The notes: a model not told the origin generated them from the sequence alone. A DNA stretch of 15,756 nt from JBDHRG01 sp039807445 (GCA_039807445.1 JBDHRG010000086.1:1-15756), one strand, 5' to 3'; shown: positions 1 through 7,729, numbered from the stretch's first letter. Numbers and translations: made by a program.

Positions 1-49
1 TGAGGGATGAGGGATGAGGGATGAGGGATGAGGGATGAGGGATGAGGGC
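1..49. repeat. Perfect tandem heptamer (TGAGGGA)n
   Basis: Six exact copies of TGAGGGA run head to tail from base 1, followed by a seventh unit, TGAGGGC, at 43-49. The array starts at the window edge, so its true length is unknown. It lies beyond the 3' end of the EF-hand gene (minus strand, stop at 142). The seven-base register continues without a break into the degenerate heptads that follow. Seven is not a multiple of three, so copy-number change here would shift any reading frame, which fits a non-coding location. Confidence 0.95.
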
Positions 50-126
50 GCTAGACGTCAAGCGTCAACCGTGATGGAGCCCCATCACGCTTCACGCCCT
101 TCCCCATTCCCCATCCCGGTTCACCG
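50..126. repeat. Degenerate seven-base-register repeat, short member of a dispersed family
   Basis: Cut in steps of seven from base 50, the sequence reads GCTAGAC, GTCAAGC, GTCAACC, GTGATGG, AGCCCCA, TCACGCT, TCACGCC, CTTCCCC, ATTCCCC, ATCCCGG. Units resembling those at 10104-10194 and 15625-15756 (xTAGAC, GTGATGG, TCACGCT) occur in the same order. GTGATGG (71-77) and CCATCAC (82-88) form a perfect seven-base-pair stem with a four-base loop. No coding role is apparent. The hairpin could help end transcription of the EF-hand gene, but no T-run follows it. Confidence 0.75.
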
Positions 127-141
127 ATGCCCCGAAGAACG

Positions 142-450
142 TCACTGCTGCATCACCGTTTCGTATTCCTGCGGCGTCAGATAGCCCTTCTTGCCGGCCA
201 TGCCGGCGAAGATGGTGCTGGTGATACCCATGTCCTTGGCCTCGGTGCGGTCGACCCGGCCGTCGCCGTTGCGATCGGCGGAGGCGAAGCTGGTGTCCGG
301 CGGAGTGCTCGGGGCTTCGCGGACTTCGACCTTGCGGCTGACCACGGTGCCGTCGGGCAGGGTTTCGGTGGTGATCACGGTTTCCTTGGCCGCGAAAGCG
401 CTGGTCGCCGCCAGCATCAGACCCAGGGCCAGAACCCGCTTCTTCGACAT
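142..450 (-). CDS. Small exported EF-hand domain protein
   Basis: This 102-residue protein begins with a typical Sec signal peptide: a KK-containing n-region, a hydrophobic stretch, and a likely cleavage after AFA (residues 18-20). Residues 59-70 form a canonical EF-hand calcium loop (D59, N61, D63, G64, V66, D67, E70). A second half-hand around residues 84-95 keeps G89, hydrophobic L91 and E95 but has lost the acidic ligands at loop positions 1, 3 and 5, so it probably does not bind calcium. The expected place of action is the periplasm. AGGAG lies about seven bases before the ATG at 448-450. The gene reads in the same direction as the efflux operon but lies beyond that operon's terminator, so it is probably transcribed separately. 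A hairpin (TGCCCC-N6-GGGGCA, 514-531) sits in its upstream region. No partner is suggested by context; the calcium-related role is inferred from the domain only. Confidence 0.88.
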   Translation of the reverse strand: MSKKRVLALGLMLAATSAFAAKETVITTETLPDGTVVSRKVEVREAPSTPPDTSFASADRNGDGRVDRTEAKDMGITSTIFAGMAGKKGYLTPQEYETVMQQ

Positions 451-618
451 GTCTGCATCTCCTGGTTCGTTGGCCGGGGCGTGTCCCGACCGAGGATCGG
501 CCCGCGCGCGGTATGCCCCACACGCGGGGCAGCATGTCTACTTTGCGACCCGCTCGGGATGGCGAGGGTTCCGTGCGAGCCGGTATTGCGTAAAGCCTGC
601 TTGCCGGAGAGTCGATGG

Positions 619-640
619 AAAAAGGCCGCGCAGCGCGGCC
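619..640 (-). terminator. Rho-independent terminator of the efflux operon
   Basis: On the minus strand, GGCCGCG, a three-base loop and CGCGGCC are followed by five T residues. The stem is seven GC pairs and can be extended by two A-T pairs using the T-run. It lies 18 bases after the stop codon of the outer-membrane channel gene and before the EF-hand gene, so it should end the adaptor-pump-channel transcript. Confidence 0.85.
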
Positions 641-657
641 TTCGGGGAGCACCCGGC

Positions 658-2052
658 TCAGGACGGCGCCGTCCAGCCGCCACCGAGCGCCTGGTACACC
701 GACACCGCGGCGCCCAGGCGCTCGCGCTGCGCCGTGATGCGGTCGAGCTCGGCCTGGAACAGGTTGCGCTGCGCGTCGAGCACGTCGAGGTACGCCGAGT
801 AGCCGGCCTCGTAGCGCTTCCAGGCCAGGCTCAGCGCCTGCTCGAGCGCCGTCACGCGCTCGGCGCGCGCCTGGTACTGCTCGCCGGTCGTGCGGCTGGC
901 GACCAGCGCATCGAGCGTCTCGCGGAACGCAATCTGCACCGCCTTGCGGTAGCCGGCCTCGGCCTGCGCGGTGCGCGCTTCGGCCGCCGCGATGCCGGCA
1001 TCGATGCGCCCGCCGTCGAACAGCGGCTGCACCAGTCCGGCGGCGAGGCTCCAGGTGCCGGCCGAGCCGCCGAACAGGTCGGCGAGCGCGCGGCTCTCGG
1101 AGCCGAGATTGCCGGTCAGGGTGATGCTCGGGAACCACGCCGCCTTGGCCTGGCCGATGCGGGCATTGGCGGCGACCAGCCGCTGTTCGGCCTCGCGCAG
1201 ATCCGGCCGGCGTTCGAGCAGGTCGGCGGGCAGGCCGGCGGGCAGTGCCGGCGGGGCGCGCAGCGCCTCGATCGCCGTGCCGCGCGCGATGCGCTCCTCG
1301 ACCAGCGCGCGCGGACTGCGCCCGAGCAGCACGCCGAGCACGTGCTCGGTCAGCGCCAGCTGTTGTTCGAGCTGCGGCACGCGCGCGGCGGCATCGAGCG
1401 CCTCGGCCTGCGCCTGGCGTACCTCGAGCTCGGAGGCCGAACCGCCCTCGTAGCGCTTGCGCTGCAGCGCGGCGGTCTCGTTGCGCGAGGCCAGCGTGCG
1501 CCGGGCGACCTCGAGCTGGGCGTCGAGCGCGCGCAGCTCGAAGTAGCTGCGCGCGACCATCGCCACCAGGCTCAGGCGCACGGTGTCGCGCGCAGCCTCC
1601 GAGGCCAGCAGCTCGGCACGCGCCGCTTCGGAGGCGCGCGCGAGCTTGCCCCACAGGTCGAGCTCGTACGAGGCCATCAGCTGGGCGCTGCCGAGGTCGA
1701 CGGTGCGCTCCTCGAGCACCGGCGTGAGTCCGCTTTCGCTCAGGCGGGTGCGCGTGGCGTCGGCACGTACGCCGAGCTGCGGCATCCGGTCGGCGTCGAC
1801 GATGCCGAACGCCGCGCGCGCCTCGGCGACGCGCGCCGCCGCCTGCACCAGATCCTGGTTGGCGGCGAATGCCTCGTCGATCAGGCCGTCGAGCGCGGGG
1901 TCGGCGAAGGCGGTCCACCACTGCGCGTCGATCGGGCCGACCGGCGCCTGCGCGGCCGGCACATCGAGCGCCGGGCGGGCGTAGTCGGGGCCGAGCGCGG
2001 TGCAGCCTCCCAGCGCAAGGCTCAGCGCCAGCGCGAGCGGCAACCTAGACAT
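658..2052 (-). CDS. Outer-membrane channel lipoprotein of RND efflux system (OprM/NodT family)
   Basis: This is the TolC-like exit duct of a tripartite efflux pump, 464 residues, the usual length for the OprM/CusC/NodT group. The signal peptide ends in LGGC, predicting lipidation at C17. Family signatures are visible: YELDLWGKLARA (129-140) and RRPDLREAEQRLVAANARIG (281-300), followed by the FPSITLTGNLG strand. The two halves show the duplicated OEP pattern (helical hairpin plus barrel strands). The protein ends in the QALGGGW motif common in NodT-type channels. The ATG at 2050-2052 overlaps the end of the pump gene by eight bases, and its GGAGGTG ribosome site lies inside that gene, suggesting translational coupling. 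It is the last gene of the operon. The exact substrate range cannot be read from sequence. Confidence 0.93.
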   Translation of the reverse strand: MSRLPLALALSLALGGCTALGPDYARPALDVPAAQAPVGPIDAQWWTAFADPALDGLIDEAFAANQDLVQAAARVAEARAAFGIVDADRMPQLGVRADATRTRLSESGLTPVLEERTVDLGSAQLMASYELDLWGKLARASEAARAELLASEAARDTVRLSLVAMVARSYFELRALDAQLEVARRTLASRNETAALQRKRYEGGSASELEVRQAQAEALDAAARVPQLEQQLALTEHVLGVLLGRSPRALVEERIARGTAIEALRAPPALPAGLPADLLERRPDLREAEQRLVAANARIGQAKAAWFPSITLTGNLGSESRALADLFGGSAGTWSLAAGLVQPLFDGGRIDAGIAAAEARTAQAEAGYRKAVQIAFRETLDALVASRTTGEQYQARAERVTALEQALSLAWKRYEAGYSAYLDVLDAQRNLFQAELDRITAQRERLGAAVSVYQALGGGWTAPS

Positions 2053-5000
2053 CGTTCACCTCCGGGTGCGGGGCGGGTGCGGGTGCTGGCGCGGGTTTCG
2101 CCTTGCGCATCACCAGCCTGAAGAACAGGGGGATGAACAGCGGCGCGATGAAGGTCGCGACCAGCATGCCGCCGATCACGCCGGTGCCGATCGAGTGGCG
2201 ACTGGCAGCGCCGGCGCCGCTCGAGAGCGCCAGCGGCACCACGCCGAGTACGAAGGCCAATGACGTCATGATAATCGGGCGAAAGCGCAGCTTCGCCGCC
2301 TCGAGCGCCGCGTCGAGCGCCGAGGCGCCCTCCTGCACCTTCAGCAGCGCGAACTCGACGATCAGGATCGCGTTCTTCGCCGCCAGCCCGATCAGCGTCA
2401 CCAGACCGATCTGGAAGTACACGTCGTTGGCGAGCCCCCGCGCCCACACCGCCAGCAAGGCGCCGAACAGCGCGAACGGCACTGCCAGCACCACCGCGAA
2501 GGGCAGCGACCAGCGCTCGTACAGCGCCGCCAGGATCAGGAATACCATCACCAGACCGAAGGCGAACACCGAGGTCGAGGTGCCGCCGGTCATGCGCTCC
2601 TGGTAGGCCGAGGCGGTCCAGGCCAGCGCATAGTCTTCGCCGAGCACCTGCGCGGCGACCTCCTCCATCGCGCTCAGCGCCTGGCCCGAGCTGTAGCCCG
2701 GCGCCGGGTTGCCGATCAGCTTGGCCGCCGGGAACACGTTGTAGCGCTCGACGACCTCGGCGCCGACGGTCTGCTCGATCTTGACCAGCGCCGTCAGCGG
2801 GATCATTTCGCCGCGGTTCGAACGCACGAACACCTTGCGCAAGTCTTCGGGTCGGGCGCGGAACTCGGCTTCGGACTGCAGCTGCACCTTGAAGGTACGG
2901 CCGAGCTTGTTGAAGTCATTGACGTACAGCGCGCCGAAGGTCGCCTGCATGGCATCGAACACGTCGCTGACCGGCACGCCCAGCGTGCGTGCCTTCTCGC
3001 GGTCGAGGCGGATGTCGATCTGCGGCACCGAGGCGTTGAACACCGTCTGCACGCCGGCCAGCTCGGGACGCTGGCCGGCGGCGGCGACCAGCTTCTGCGT
3101 CGCCGCCGCCAGCGCCTGGCTGCCACCGCCGGCGCGGCTCTGCACATAGCCCTCGAAGCCGCCGGTGTTGGACATGCCCGAGATCGGCGGCGGGTTGAAG
3201 GCGAGCACCAGCGCATCGCGGATGCCGGCCGCCTGCACGAACATCTGCCCGACCAGCGACTGCGCATCCTGCCCCGGCGCCTTGCGTGCGTCCCAGTCCT
3301 TCAGCGTCAGGAAGGCCGCGGCGTAGAACGACGAGTTCGAGAACGACAGCAGGTCCAGCCCCGACAGGCTGATGATGTTCGCCACCGCCGGGTTGGCCAT
3401 CGCGATCGCGTCGATGCGGTCGCTGACGGCCACGGTGCGCTCGAGCGAGGCCGCCGGCGGCAGGATCGCCATCGTCATGATGTAGCCCTGGTCCTCGTCG
3501 GGCACCAGGCTGCCCGGAACGCGCCCGAACAGCCCCCAGCACGCGACCAGCATCGCCGCGAACAACCCGGTGCCGAGCGCTGCACGCTTGAGCAGGAAGC
3601 GCACGCCCGCCGTATAGCGCGCGGTGATGCGCTCGAACAAGGCGTTGAAGCCGCGGAAGAAGCGGTTGGGCTCCTGGTGGTCCGGCTTCAGCAGCGCCGC
3701 GCACAGCGCCGGGGTCAGGGTGAGGGCGACCAGCCCCGACAGCGTCACCGACACCGCGATCGTGATCGCGAACTGCTTGTACATCTGCCCGGCCAGCCCG
3801 CCGGCGAAGCCGACCGGCACGAACACCGCGCACAGCACCAGCACGATCGCGACCACCGGCCCCGACACCTCGCGCATCGCCTTGATCGTCGCGGCTTTCG
3901 GCGGCAGGTGCTCGGTGCGCATGATGCGCTCGACGTTCTCGAGCACGACGATCGCGTCGTCGACGACGATGCCGATCGCCAGCACCATGCCGAACAGCGT
4001 CAGCGTGTTGACCGAGAAGCCGAGCGCATACATGCCGGCGAAGGTGCCGATCAGCGACACCGGCACCGCGAGGAAGGGGATCAGCGTCGCGCGCGCGCTC
4101 TGCAGGAACAGCCACACCACCAGGAACACCAGCAGCATCGCTTCGCCGAGCGTCTTGGCGACTTCGCGGATCGAGACCTCGACGAACTTGGTGGTGTCGT
4201 AGGGCACGGTGTAGGCGAGCCCGGCCGGGAAGCGCCGGGCCAGCTCGGCCATCTTGTCCGACACCGCGCTCGCGGTGGCGAGCGCGTTGGCGCCGGGCGC
4301 GAGGAAGATGCCGATCGCGACCGTCTCGTGGCCGTTGCGCTTGGACACCATGCCGTAGTCGGCGGCGCCGAGCTCGATCCGGGCGACGTCGGCCAGGCGC
4401 AGCACCGAGCCGTCGGGGTTGGCGCGCAGGATGATGCGCTCGAACTCCTCGGGCTCGACCAGGCGGCCCTGGGTGGTCACCGTGTAGGTGAACTCCTGCG
4501 CCTCCTTCATCGGCGCCTGGCCGAACTTGCCGGCGGCGAACTGCGAGTTCTGCTCGCGGATCGCGCCGGCGACGTCGGCCGGGGTCAGCCCGAGCTGCGC
4601 CAGGCGGTCGGGCTTGAGCCAGACGCGCATCGCGTAGTCGCGCGCGCCGAAGATCTGCGCATTGCCGACGCCGGGGATGCGGCGCAGCTCGTCGAGCACG
4701 TTGACCAGCGCATAATTGCTGATGAACACCGTGTCGTAGCGCTGCTCCGGCGAGTCGAGCATCACGATCTGCAGGAAGTTGGGGCTGTTCTTGACGACGT
4801 TGACGCCCTGGCGGCGGACTTCCTCGGGCAGTTGCGGCAGCGCCGACTGCACGCGGTTGTTGACGTTGATCGTCGCCTGGTCGGCGTCGGTACCGATCGC
4901 GAAGGTCACCGTCAGCGTCAGCGTGCCGGCCGAGGCGCTCGAGCCGATGTACAGCATGTTGTCGACGCCGTTGATCGCCTGTTCGAGCGGTGCGGCGACG

Positions 5001-5182
5001 GTCTGCGAGATCACCTCGGCGCTGGCGCCGGGGTAGGTGGCCGTGACCTGGACCGAGGGCGGCACGATGTCGGGGTATTGCGCCACCGGCAGCGCGCGCA
5101 TCGCGGCCAGGCCCGCCAGCACGATCACGATCGAGATCACGCTGGCGAAGATCGGGCGTTCGATGAAGAAGCGCGAAAACAT
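2045..5182 (-). CDS. RND multidrug efflux pump, inner-membrane permease (HAE1/AcrB-MexB-like)
   Basis: This 1045-residue proton-driven antiporter matches AcrB in length (about 1049). It opens with the family start FFIERPIF, then TM1. GIVVDDAIVVLENVER (405-419) places the proton-relay aspartates at D408 and D409, equivalent to AcrB D407/D408. GLAAKNAILIVEFA holds K936 (AcrB K940), and R967/R968 flank the AcrB R971 position, so the relay appears complete. Two periplasmic porter/docking loops lie at about 30-340 and 560-870. By eye it resembles the AdeB/MexF/OqxB side of the HAE1 family as much as AcrB itself; substrates are therefore undefined. The tail is a PAPAPAPAP stretch (1030-1038). GGAGG precedes the ATG. 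The adaptor gene ends 13 bases upstream and the channel gene overlaps the 3' end, which is the classic order adaptor-pump-channel. Confidence 0.96.
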   Translation of the reverse strand: MFSRFFIERPIFASVISIVIVLAGLAAMRALPVAQYPDIVPPSVQVTATYPGASAEVISQTVAAPLEQAINGVDNMLYIGSSASAGTLTLTVTFAIGTDADQATINVNNRVQSALPQLPEEVRRQGVNVVKNSPNFLQIVMLDSPEQRYDTVFISNYALVNVLDELRRIPGVGNAQIFGARDYAMRVWLKPDRLAQLGLTPADVAGAIREQNSQFAAGKFGQAPMKEAQEFTYTVTTQGRLVEPEEFERIILRANPDGSVLRLADVARIELGAADYGMVSKRNGHETVAIGIFLAPGANALATASAVSDKMAELARRFPAGLAYTVPYDTTKFVEVSIREVAKTLGEAMLLVFLVVWLFLQSARATLIPFLAVPVSLIGTFAGMYALGFSVNTLTLFGMVLAIGIVVDDAIVVLENVERIMRTEHLPPKAATIKAMREVSGPVVAIVLVLCAVFVPVGFAGGLAGQMYKQFAITIAVSVTLSGLVALTLTPALCAALLKPDHQEPNRFFRGFNALFERITARYTAGVRFLLKRAALGTGLFAAMLVACWGLFGRVPGSLVPDEDQGYIMTMAILPPAASLERTVAVSDRIDAIAMANPAVANIISLSGLDLLSFSNSSFYAAAFLTLKDWDARKAPGQDAQSLVGQMFVQAAGIRDALVLAFNPPPISGMSNTGGFEGYVQSRAGGGSQALAAATQKLVAAAGQRPELAGVQTVFNASVPQIDIRLDREKARTLGVPVSDVFDAMQATFGALYVNDFNKLGRTFKVQLQSEAEFRARPEDLRKVFVRSNRGEMIPLTALVKIEQTVGAEVVERYNVFPAAKLIGNPAPGYSSGQALSAMEEVAAQVLGEDYALAWTASAYQERMTGGTSTSVFAFGLVMVFLILAALYERWSLPFAVVLAVPFALFGALLAVWARGLANDVYFQIGLVTLIGLAAKNAILIVEFALLKVQEGASALDAALEAAKLRFRPIIMTSLAFVLGVVPLALSSGAGAASRHSIGTGVIGGMLVATFIAPLFIPLFFRLVMRKAKPAPAPAPAPHPEVNDV

Positions 5183-5195
5183 CGACCGTCCCTCC

Positions 5196-6380
5196 TCAGC
5201 CCCGACCGGCGGCCGGCTGCCCGGGCGCGTCGGCCTCGACCACGCGCACCGCGATGCCGGGCCTGAGCTTGAGCAGGTTGTCGAGGATCACCTGTTCGCC
5301 GCCGGTGAGCCCCTGCTCGACCACCCAGTCCTTGCCGACGGTACTGCCGACCGTGACCGGGCGCAGCTCGACCTTGCCGTCGGCGCCGATCAGCCAGACG
5401 AACTTGCCGGTCGGCGCCTGCATCACCGCGCGCTGCGGCACCAGCAGCGCCTGCTTGCGGACGATGCCCTTGACCGTGACGCGCACGAACTGGCCCGGCA
5501 GCAGCGCGCCCTCGGGGTTCGGCACTTCGGCGCGCGCGCGCACCGTGCCGGTGGCGGTGTCGATCAGCGTGTCGGTGAAGTTGATGCGCCCCAGGCGCGG
5601 GTACGTCGTGCCGTCGGCCAGCCGCAGTTCGACCTCGAGCGCGTCGGCCGGCATCGACACCTCGCCTTCGGCGACCGCGCGGCGCAGGCCGAGCAGTTCG
5701 TTGTCGGCGAACGAGAAGTTGACGTAGGCCGGGTCGGTCTGCGCCAAGGTGGTCAGGCGGCCGGAGGCGTCGCCCGGGCGCACCAGGCTGCCCTCGGAGC
5801 GGCCCTCGATGCTGGTGAGGCCGGCGATCGGCGCGGTGACCTTCGTATAGCTGAGGTTGATCTCGGCATCGCGCACCGCGGCGCGCGCCGCCTTGACCGC
5901 GGCCAGCGCCTTGTCGCGCTCGGTCAGGGCGTCGTCGCGGTCGCGCTGGCTGACCGCCTTGTCGGCGAACAGCGGCTGGATGCGCTTGAGCTCGCGCTCG
6001 GCCTGCGCCAGGCGCGCTTCCTGCTCGGCGAGGTTGCCGCGCGCCTGCTCGAGCGCAGCCTGGAACGGCGCCGGGTCGATCAGGAACAGCGTCGCGCCCG
6101 CCTTGACCGGCTGGCCCTCGGTGTAGGTGCGCTTCAGCAGGATGCCCTCGACGCGCGCACGCACCTCGATCTGGCGCGAACCGGCGACTTGCGCCGAGTA
6201 CTCGATCGGCAGTTCGACGTCGCGCGGCGCGACCGTCGTGCGCGTGACTTCGGGCGGCGGCATCTCGCCGGCCGGGGCGTTGGCGCGGCTGTCGCCGCAG
6301 CCGCCGAGGGCGGCGGCGAGGGCGCCGACGCAGGCGAGCGCGACTGCCAGCCGCGGGGTGGGCGGCGAAATGGACCTCAT
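5196..6380 (-). CDS. RND efflux periplasmic adaptor lipoprotein (AcrA/MexA-like membrane fusion protein)
   Basis: The adaptor links the inner-membrane pump to the outer-membrane channel. From the ATG at 6378-6380 it has 394 residues, with a signal peptide ending ALGGC and predicted lipidation at C28. Then come a beta-barrel/lipoyl half (RQIEVRARVEGIL, 69-81; GQPVKAGATLFLIDP, 89-103), a helical hairpin rich in A, E, Q and R (about 105-175), the returning lipoyl half, and a beta-barrel domain (TGTVRARAEVPNPEGALLPGQFVRV). An in-frame ATG further upstream (6432-6434) lies inside the operator palindrome and has no ribosome site. The start chosen here has AGGAG eight bases upstream and gives a clean lipoprotein signal. 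It is the first gene of the operon and is divergent from the repressor, so it is likely repressed through the 6423-6452 site. Confidence 0.94.
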   Translation of the reverse strand: MRSISPPTPRLAVALACVGALAAALGGCGDSRANAPAGEMPPPEVTRTTVAPRDVELPIEYSAQVAGSRQIEVRARVEGILLKRTYTEGQPVKAGATLFLIDPAPFQAALEQARGNLAEQEARLAQAERELKRIQPLFADKAVSQRDRDDALTERDKALAAVKAARAAVRDAEINLSYTKVTAPIAGLTSIEGRSEGSLVRPGDASGRLTTLAQTDPAYVNFSFADNELLGLRRAVAEGEVSMPADALEVELRLADGTTYPRLGRINFTDTLIDTATGTVRARAEVPNPEGALLPGQFVRVTVKGIVRKQALLVPQRAVMQAPTGKFVWLIGADGKVELRPVTVGSTVGKDWVVEQGLTGGEQVILDNLLKLRPGIAVRVVEADAPGQPAAGRG

Positions 6381-6422
6381 CACGGGGATCTCCTGTGCGG
6401 GCAGAGGAAGGCAGAGCGCCAA

Positions 6423-6452
6423 GCTTACATACATTCGTGCATGTATGTAAGC
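6423..6452. promoter_or_regulatory. AcrR-type operator between efflux operon and repressor
   Basis: A perfect 12-base inverted repeat (GCTTACATACAT / ATGTATGTAAGC) with a six-base centre, TCGTGC, occupies the 117-base divergent interval. The inner 24 bases, TACATACAT-N6-ATGTATGTA, match the E. coli AcrR operator as I remember it in both nine-base arms and differ in two central bases. TetR dimers bind such palindromes. It lies 42 bases before the adaptor start and 45 bases before the repressor start, so one site can control both. The identification rests on remembered sequence plus the AcrR-like product of the adjacent gene. Confidence 0.88.
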
Positions 6453-6459
6453 CGCACGG

Positions 6460-6465
6460 TATGAT
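6460..6465 (+). promoter_or_regulatory. Likely -10 box for the tetR/acrR-type repressor
   Basis: TATGAT matches the sigma-70 -10 consensus in five of six positions and lies 32 bases before the repressor ATG. The matching -35 position (about 6437-6442) falls inside the operator and has no good consensus, so a repressor bound at 6423-6452 would block polymerase and give autorepression. No equally clear promoter was found for the adaptor gene on the other strand; it probably also overlaps the palindrome. Confidence 0.4.
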
Positions 6466-6497
6466 CACCGTGTTTCCGTCAAGGAGTCCCCGTCCCG

Positions 6498-7115
6498 ATG
6501 GTCCGCAAGACCAAGGCCGAAGCCGAGCAGACCCGCACCCTGATCCTCGACACCGCCGAGCGACTGTTCGCCGAGCGGGGGGTATCGCGCACCTCGCTGG
6601 CCGACATCGCCCAGGCCGCGGGGCTGACGCGCGGTGCGATCTACTGGCACTTCGCCAACAAGGTCGAGCTGTTCGACGCGATGCACGCGCGCATCCACCT
6701 GCCGCTCAACGAGACGCTGGTGCGGATCGAGGCGCACGCCGAGCCGATCGAGGCGGTCCGCGAGCTGTGCCTGCGCGAGCTGCTCGAACTCGCCGCCGAT
6801 CCGCAGAAGCAGCGCGTGATGGACGTGATCCTGCACAAGTGCGAGTACGTCGACGAGATGGGCCAGATCTGCGGGCGCTTCGAAGACCACATCTGTGAAG
6901 TGCTCGAGACCGTCGAGCGGGCGTTCGAGCGCGCGCGGCACCTGGGGCAGCTGGCCGCGGGCGTCGAGCCGAAGCTCGCCGCGCGGGTGCTGCACAATCT
7001 GATGCTCGGCACCTTCAACGACTGGCTGTTCGCGCCGGCGCGCTACGACCTCGCCGCGCAGGCCGGGCCGATGCTCGACGTGTTCTTCCGCGGGCTGCGA
7101 GCCTCGACCGGTTAG
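6498..7115 (+). CDS. acrR: TetR-family repressor of the RND efflux operon (AcrR/TtgR-like)
   Basis: This 205-residue regulator has the N-terminal TetR DNA-binding domain: MVRKTKAEAEQTR, then a helix-turn-helix at about 33-52 ending LTRGAIYWHF, the AcrR-group recognition helix. In the ligand-binding domain HKCEYV (113-118) and NDWLFAP (174-180) closely mirror the HKCEFV and NWLFAP segments of E. coli AcrR. Members of this group release DNA when hydrophobic drugs, dyes or solvents fill the C-terminal pocket. AAGGAG sits 11 bases before the ATG. The gene is divergent from adaptor-pump-channel across a shared palindrome, so repression of the operon and of itself is expected. The symbol follows family resemblance; TtgR, MexR-like TetR or another local name would be equally proper. 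Confidence 0.93.
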   Translation: MVRKTKAEAEQTRTLILDTAERLFAERGVSRTSLADIAQAAGLTRGAIYWHFANKVELFDAMHARIHLPLNETLVRIEAHAEPIEAVRELCLRELLELAADPQKQRVMDVILHKCEYVDEMGQICGRFEDHICEVLETVERAFERARHLGQLAAGVEPKLAARVLHNLMLGTFNDWLFAPARYDLAAQAGPMLDVFFRGLRASTG

Positions 7116-7138
7116 CCCGGACCGATTGAGCCTTCCGC

Positions 7139-7189
7139 AAACCCCCGACCTACCGACGCCCTCCCGTCTTGCGGGTAAGGGTGGGGGTT
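7139..7189. terminator. Possible GC-rich hairpin between convergent genes
   Basis: AACCCCC (7140-7146) can pair with GGGGGTT (7183-7189), enclosing a smaller stem CCCG/CGGG with CCCT/AGGG flanks. It fills most of the 83-base gap between the convergent repressor and gamma-carbonic-anhydrase genes. There is no T-run on either strand, so it is not a textbook rho-independent terminator. It may still slow polymerase or protect 3' ends. Confidence 0.3.
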
Positions 7190-7198
7190 GACGCGGGA

Positions 7199-7729
7199 TC
7201 AGCCGCTGCGATGGCGGTTCTTCAGCCGCACGTAGTTCTCGGCCGAATACTCGAGGAATTCGAGCTCGCGCGCGTCGAGCGGCCGCGCCTTCTGCGCCGG
7301 GCTGCCGACGTACAGGTGCCCGGCTTCGAGCACCTTGCCGGGCGGCACCAGCGCGCCTGCGCCGAGCATCACGCGGTCTTCGAGCACCGCCTTGTCCATC
7401 ACGATCGCGCCCATGCCGATCAGGCACCAGTCGCCCACCGTGCACGCGTGCAGGATGGCCTTGTGGCCGACGGTGACGCCGACACCGATCTCGGTGGCCT
7501 GCCCGCCAGGGCTGAACGGCCCGTCGTGGGTGCAGTGCACCACCGCGCCGTCCTGGATGTTGGTCTTCGCGCCGATGCGGATCGCATTGACGTCGCCGCG
7601 CACGACCACGCCCGGCCACAGCGAGACGTCTTCGCCGAGCTCGACATCGCCGAGCACCAGCGCCATCGCGTCGACATAGGCGCTCGCCGGCACGCGCGGG
7701 GTGTGCTGCTCGAAGGGGCGGATGGGCAT
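7199..7729 (-). CDS. Gamma-carbonic-anhydrase family protein (YrdA/PaaY-like left-handed beta helix)
   Basis: From the ATG at 7727-7729 (AGGAG six bases upstream) the protein has 176 residues, the usual size for this family. An in-frame ATG at 7769-7771 would add 14 residues with no similarity or ribosome site. The body is a run of hexapeptide repeats (for example IGAKTN, IGVGVT, VGHKAI, MGAIVM, LGAGAL) that folds as a trimeric left-handed beta helix. Histidines H65, H68, H89 and H94, in VHCTHD and VGHKAILH, occupy the metal-ligand region of the family; the last two keep the five-residue spacing of known zinc ligands. A C-terminal helix follows. Many such proteins bind zinc but show no proven carbonic anhydrase activity, so the enzymatic role is uncertain. 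It is divergent from the patatin gene across 86 bases, with no operon partner. Confidence 0.9.
   Translation of the reverse strand: MPIRPFEQHTPRVPASAYVDAMALVLGDVELGEDVSLWPGVVVRGDVNAIRIGAKTNIQDGAVVHCTHDGPFSPGGQATEIGVGVTVGHKAILHACTVGDWCLIGMGAIVMDKAVLEDRVMLGAGALVPPGKVLEAGHLYVGSPAQKARPLDARELEFLEYSAENYVRLKNRHRSG

Noticed and set aside
92..2121. Long open frames on both strands overlapping the channel gene
   Set aside because: They are alternative-frame shadows of the 658-2052 gene, dominated by arginine and alanine, with no recognisable domains.
3677..5266. Long plus-strand open frame opposite the pump and adaptor genes
   Set aside because: Its composition (runs of H, R, D, G) is that of an antisense shadow in GC-rich DNA; the minus-strand genes have clear family motifs.
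6381..6434. Longer N-terminus for the adaptor starting at 6434
   Set aside because: That start lies within the operator palindrome, lacks a ribosome site, and spoils the lipoprotein signal peptide.
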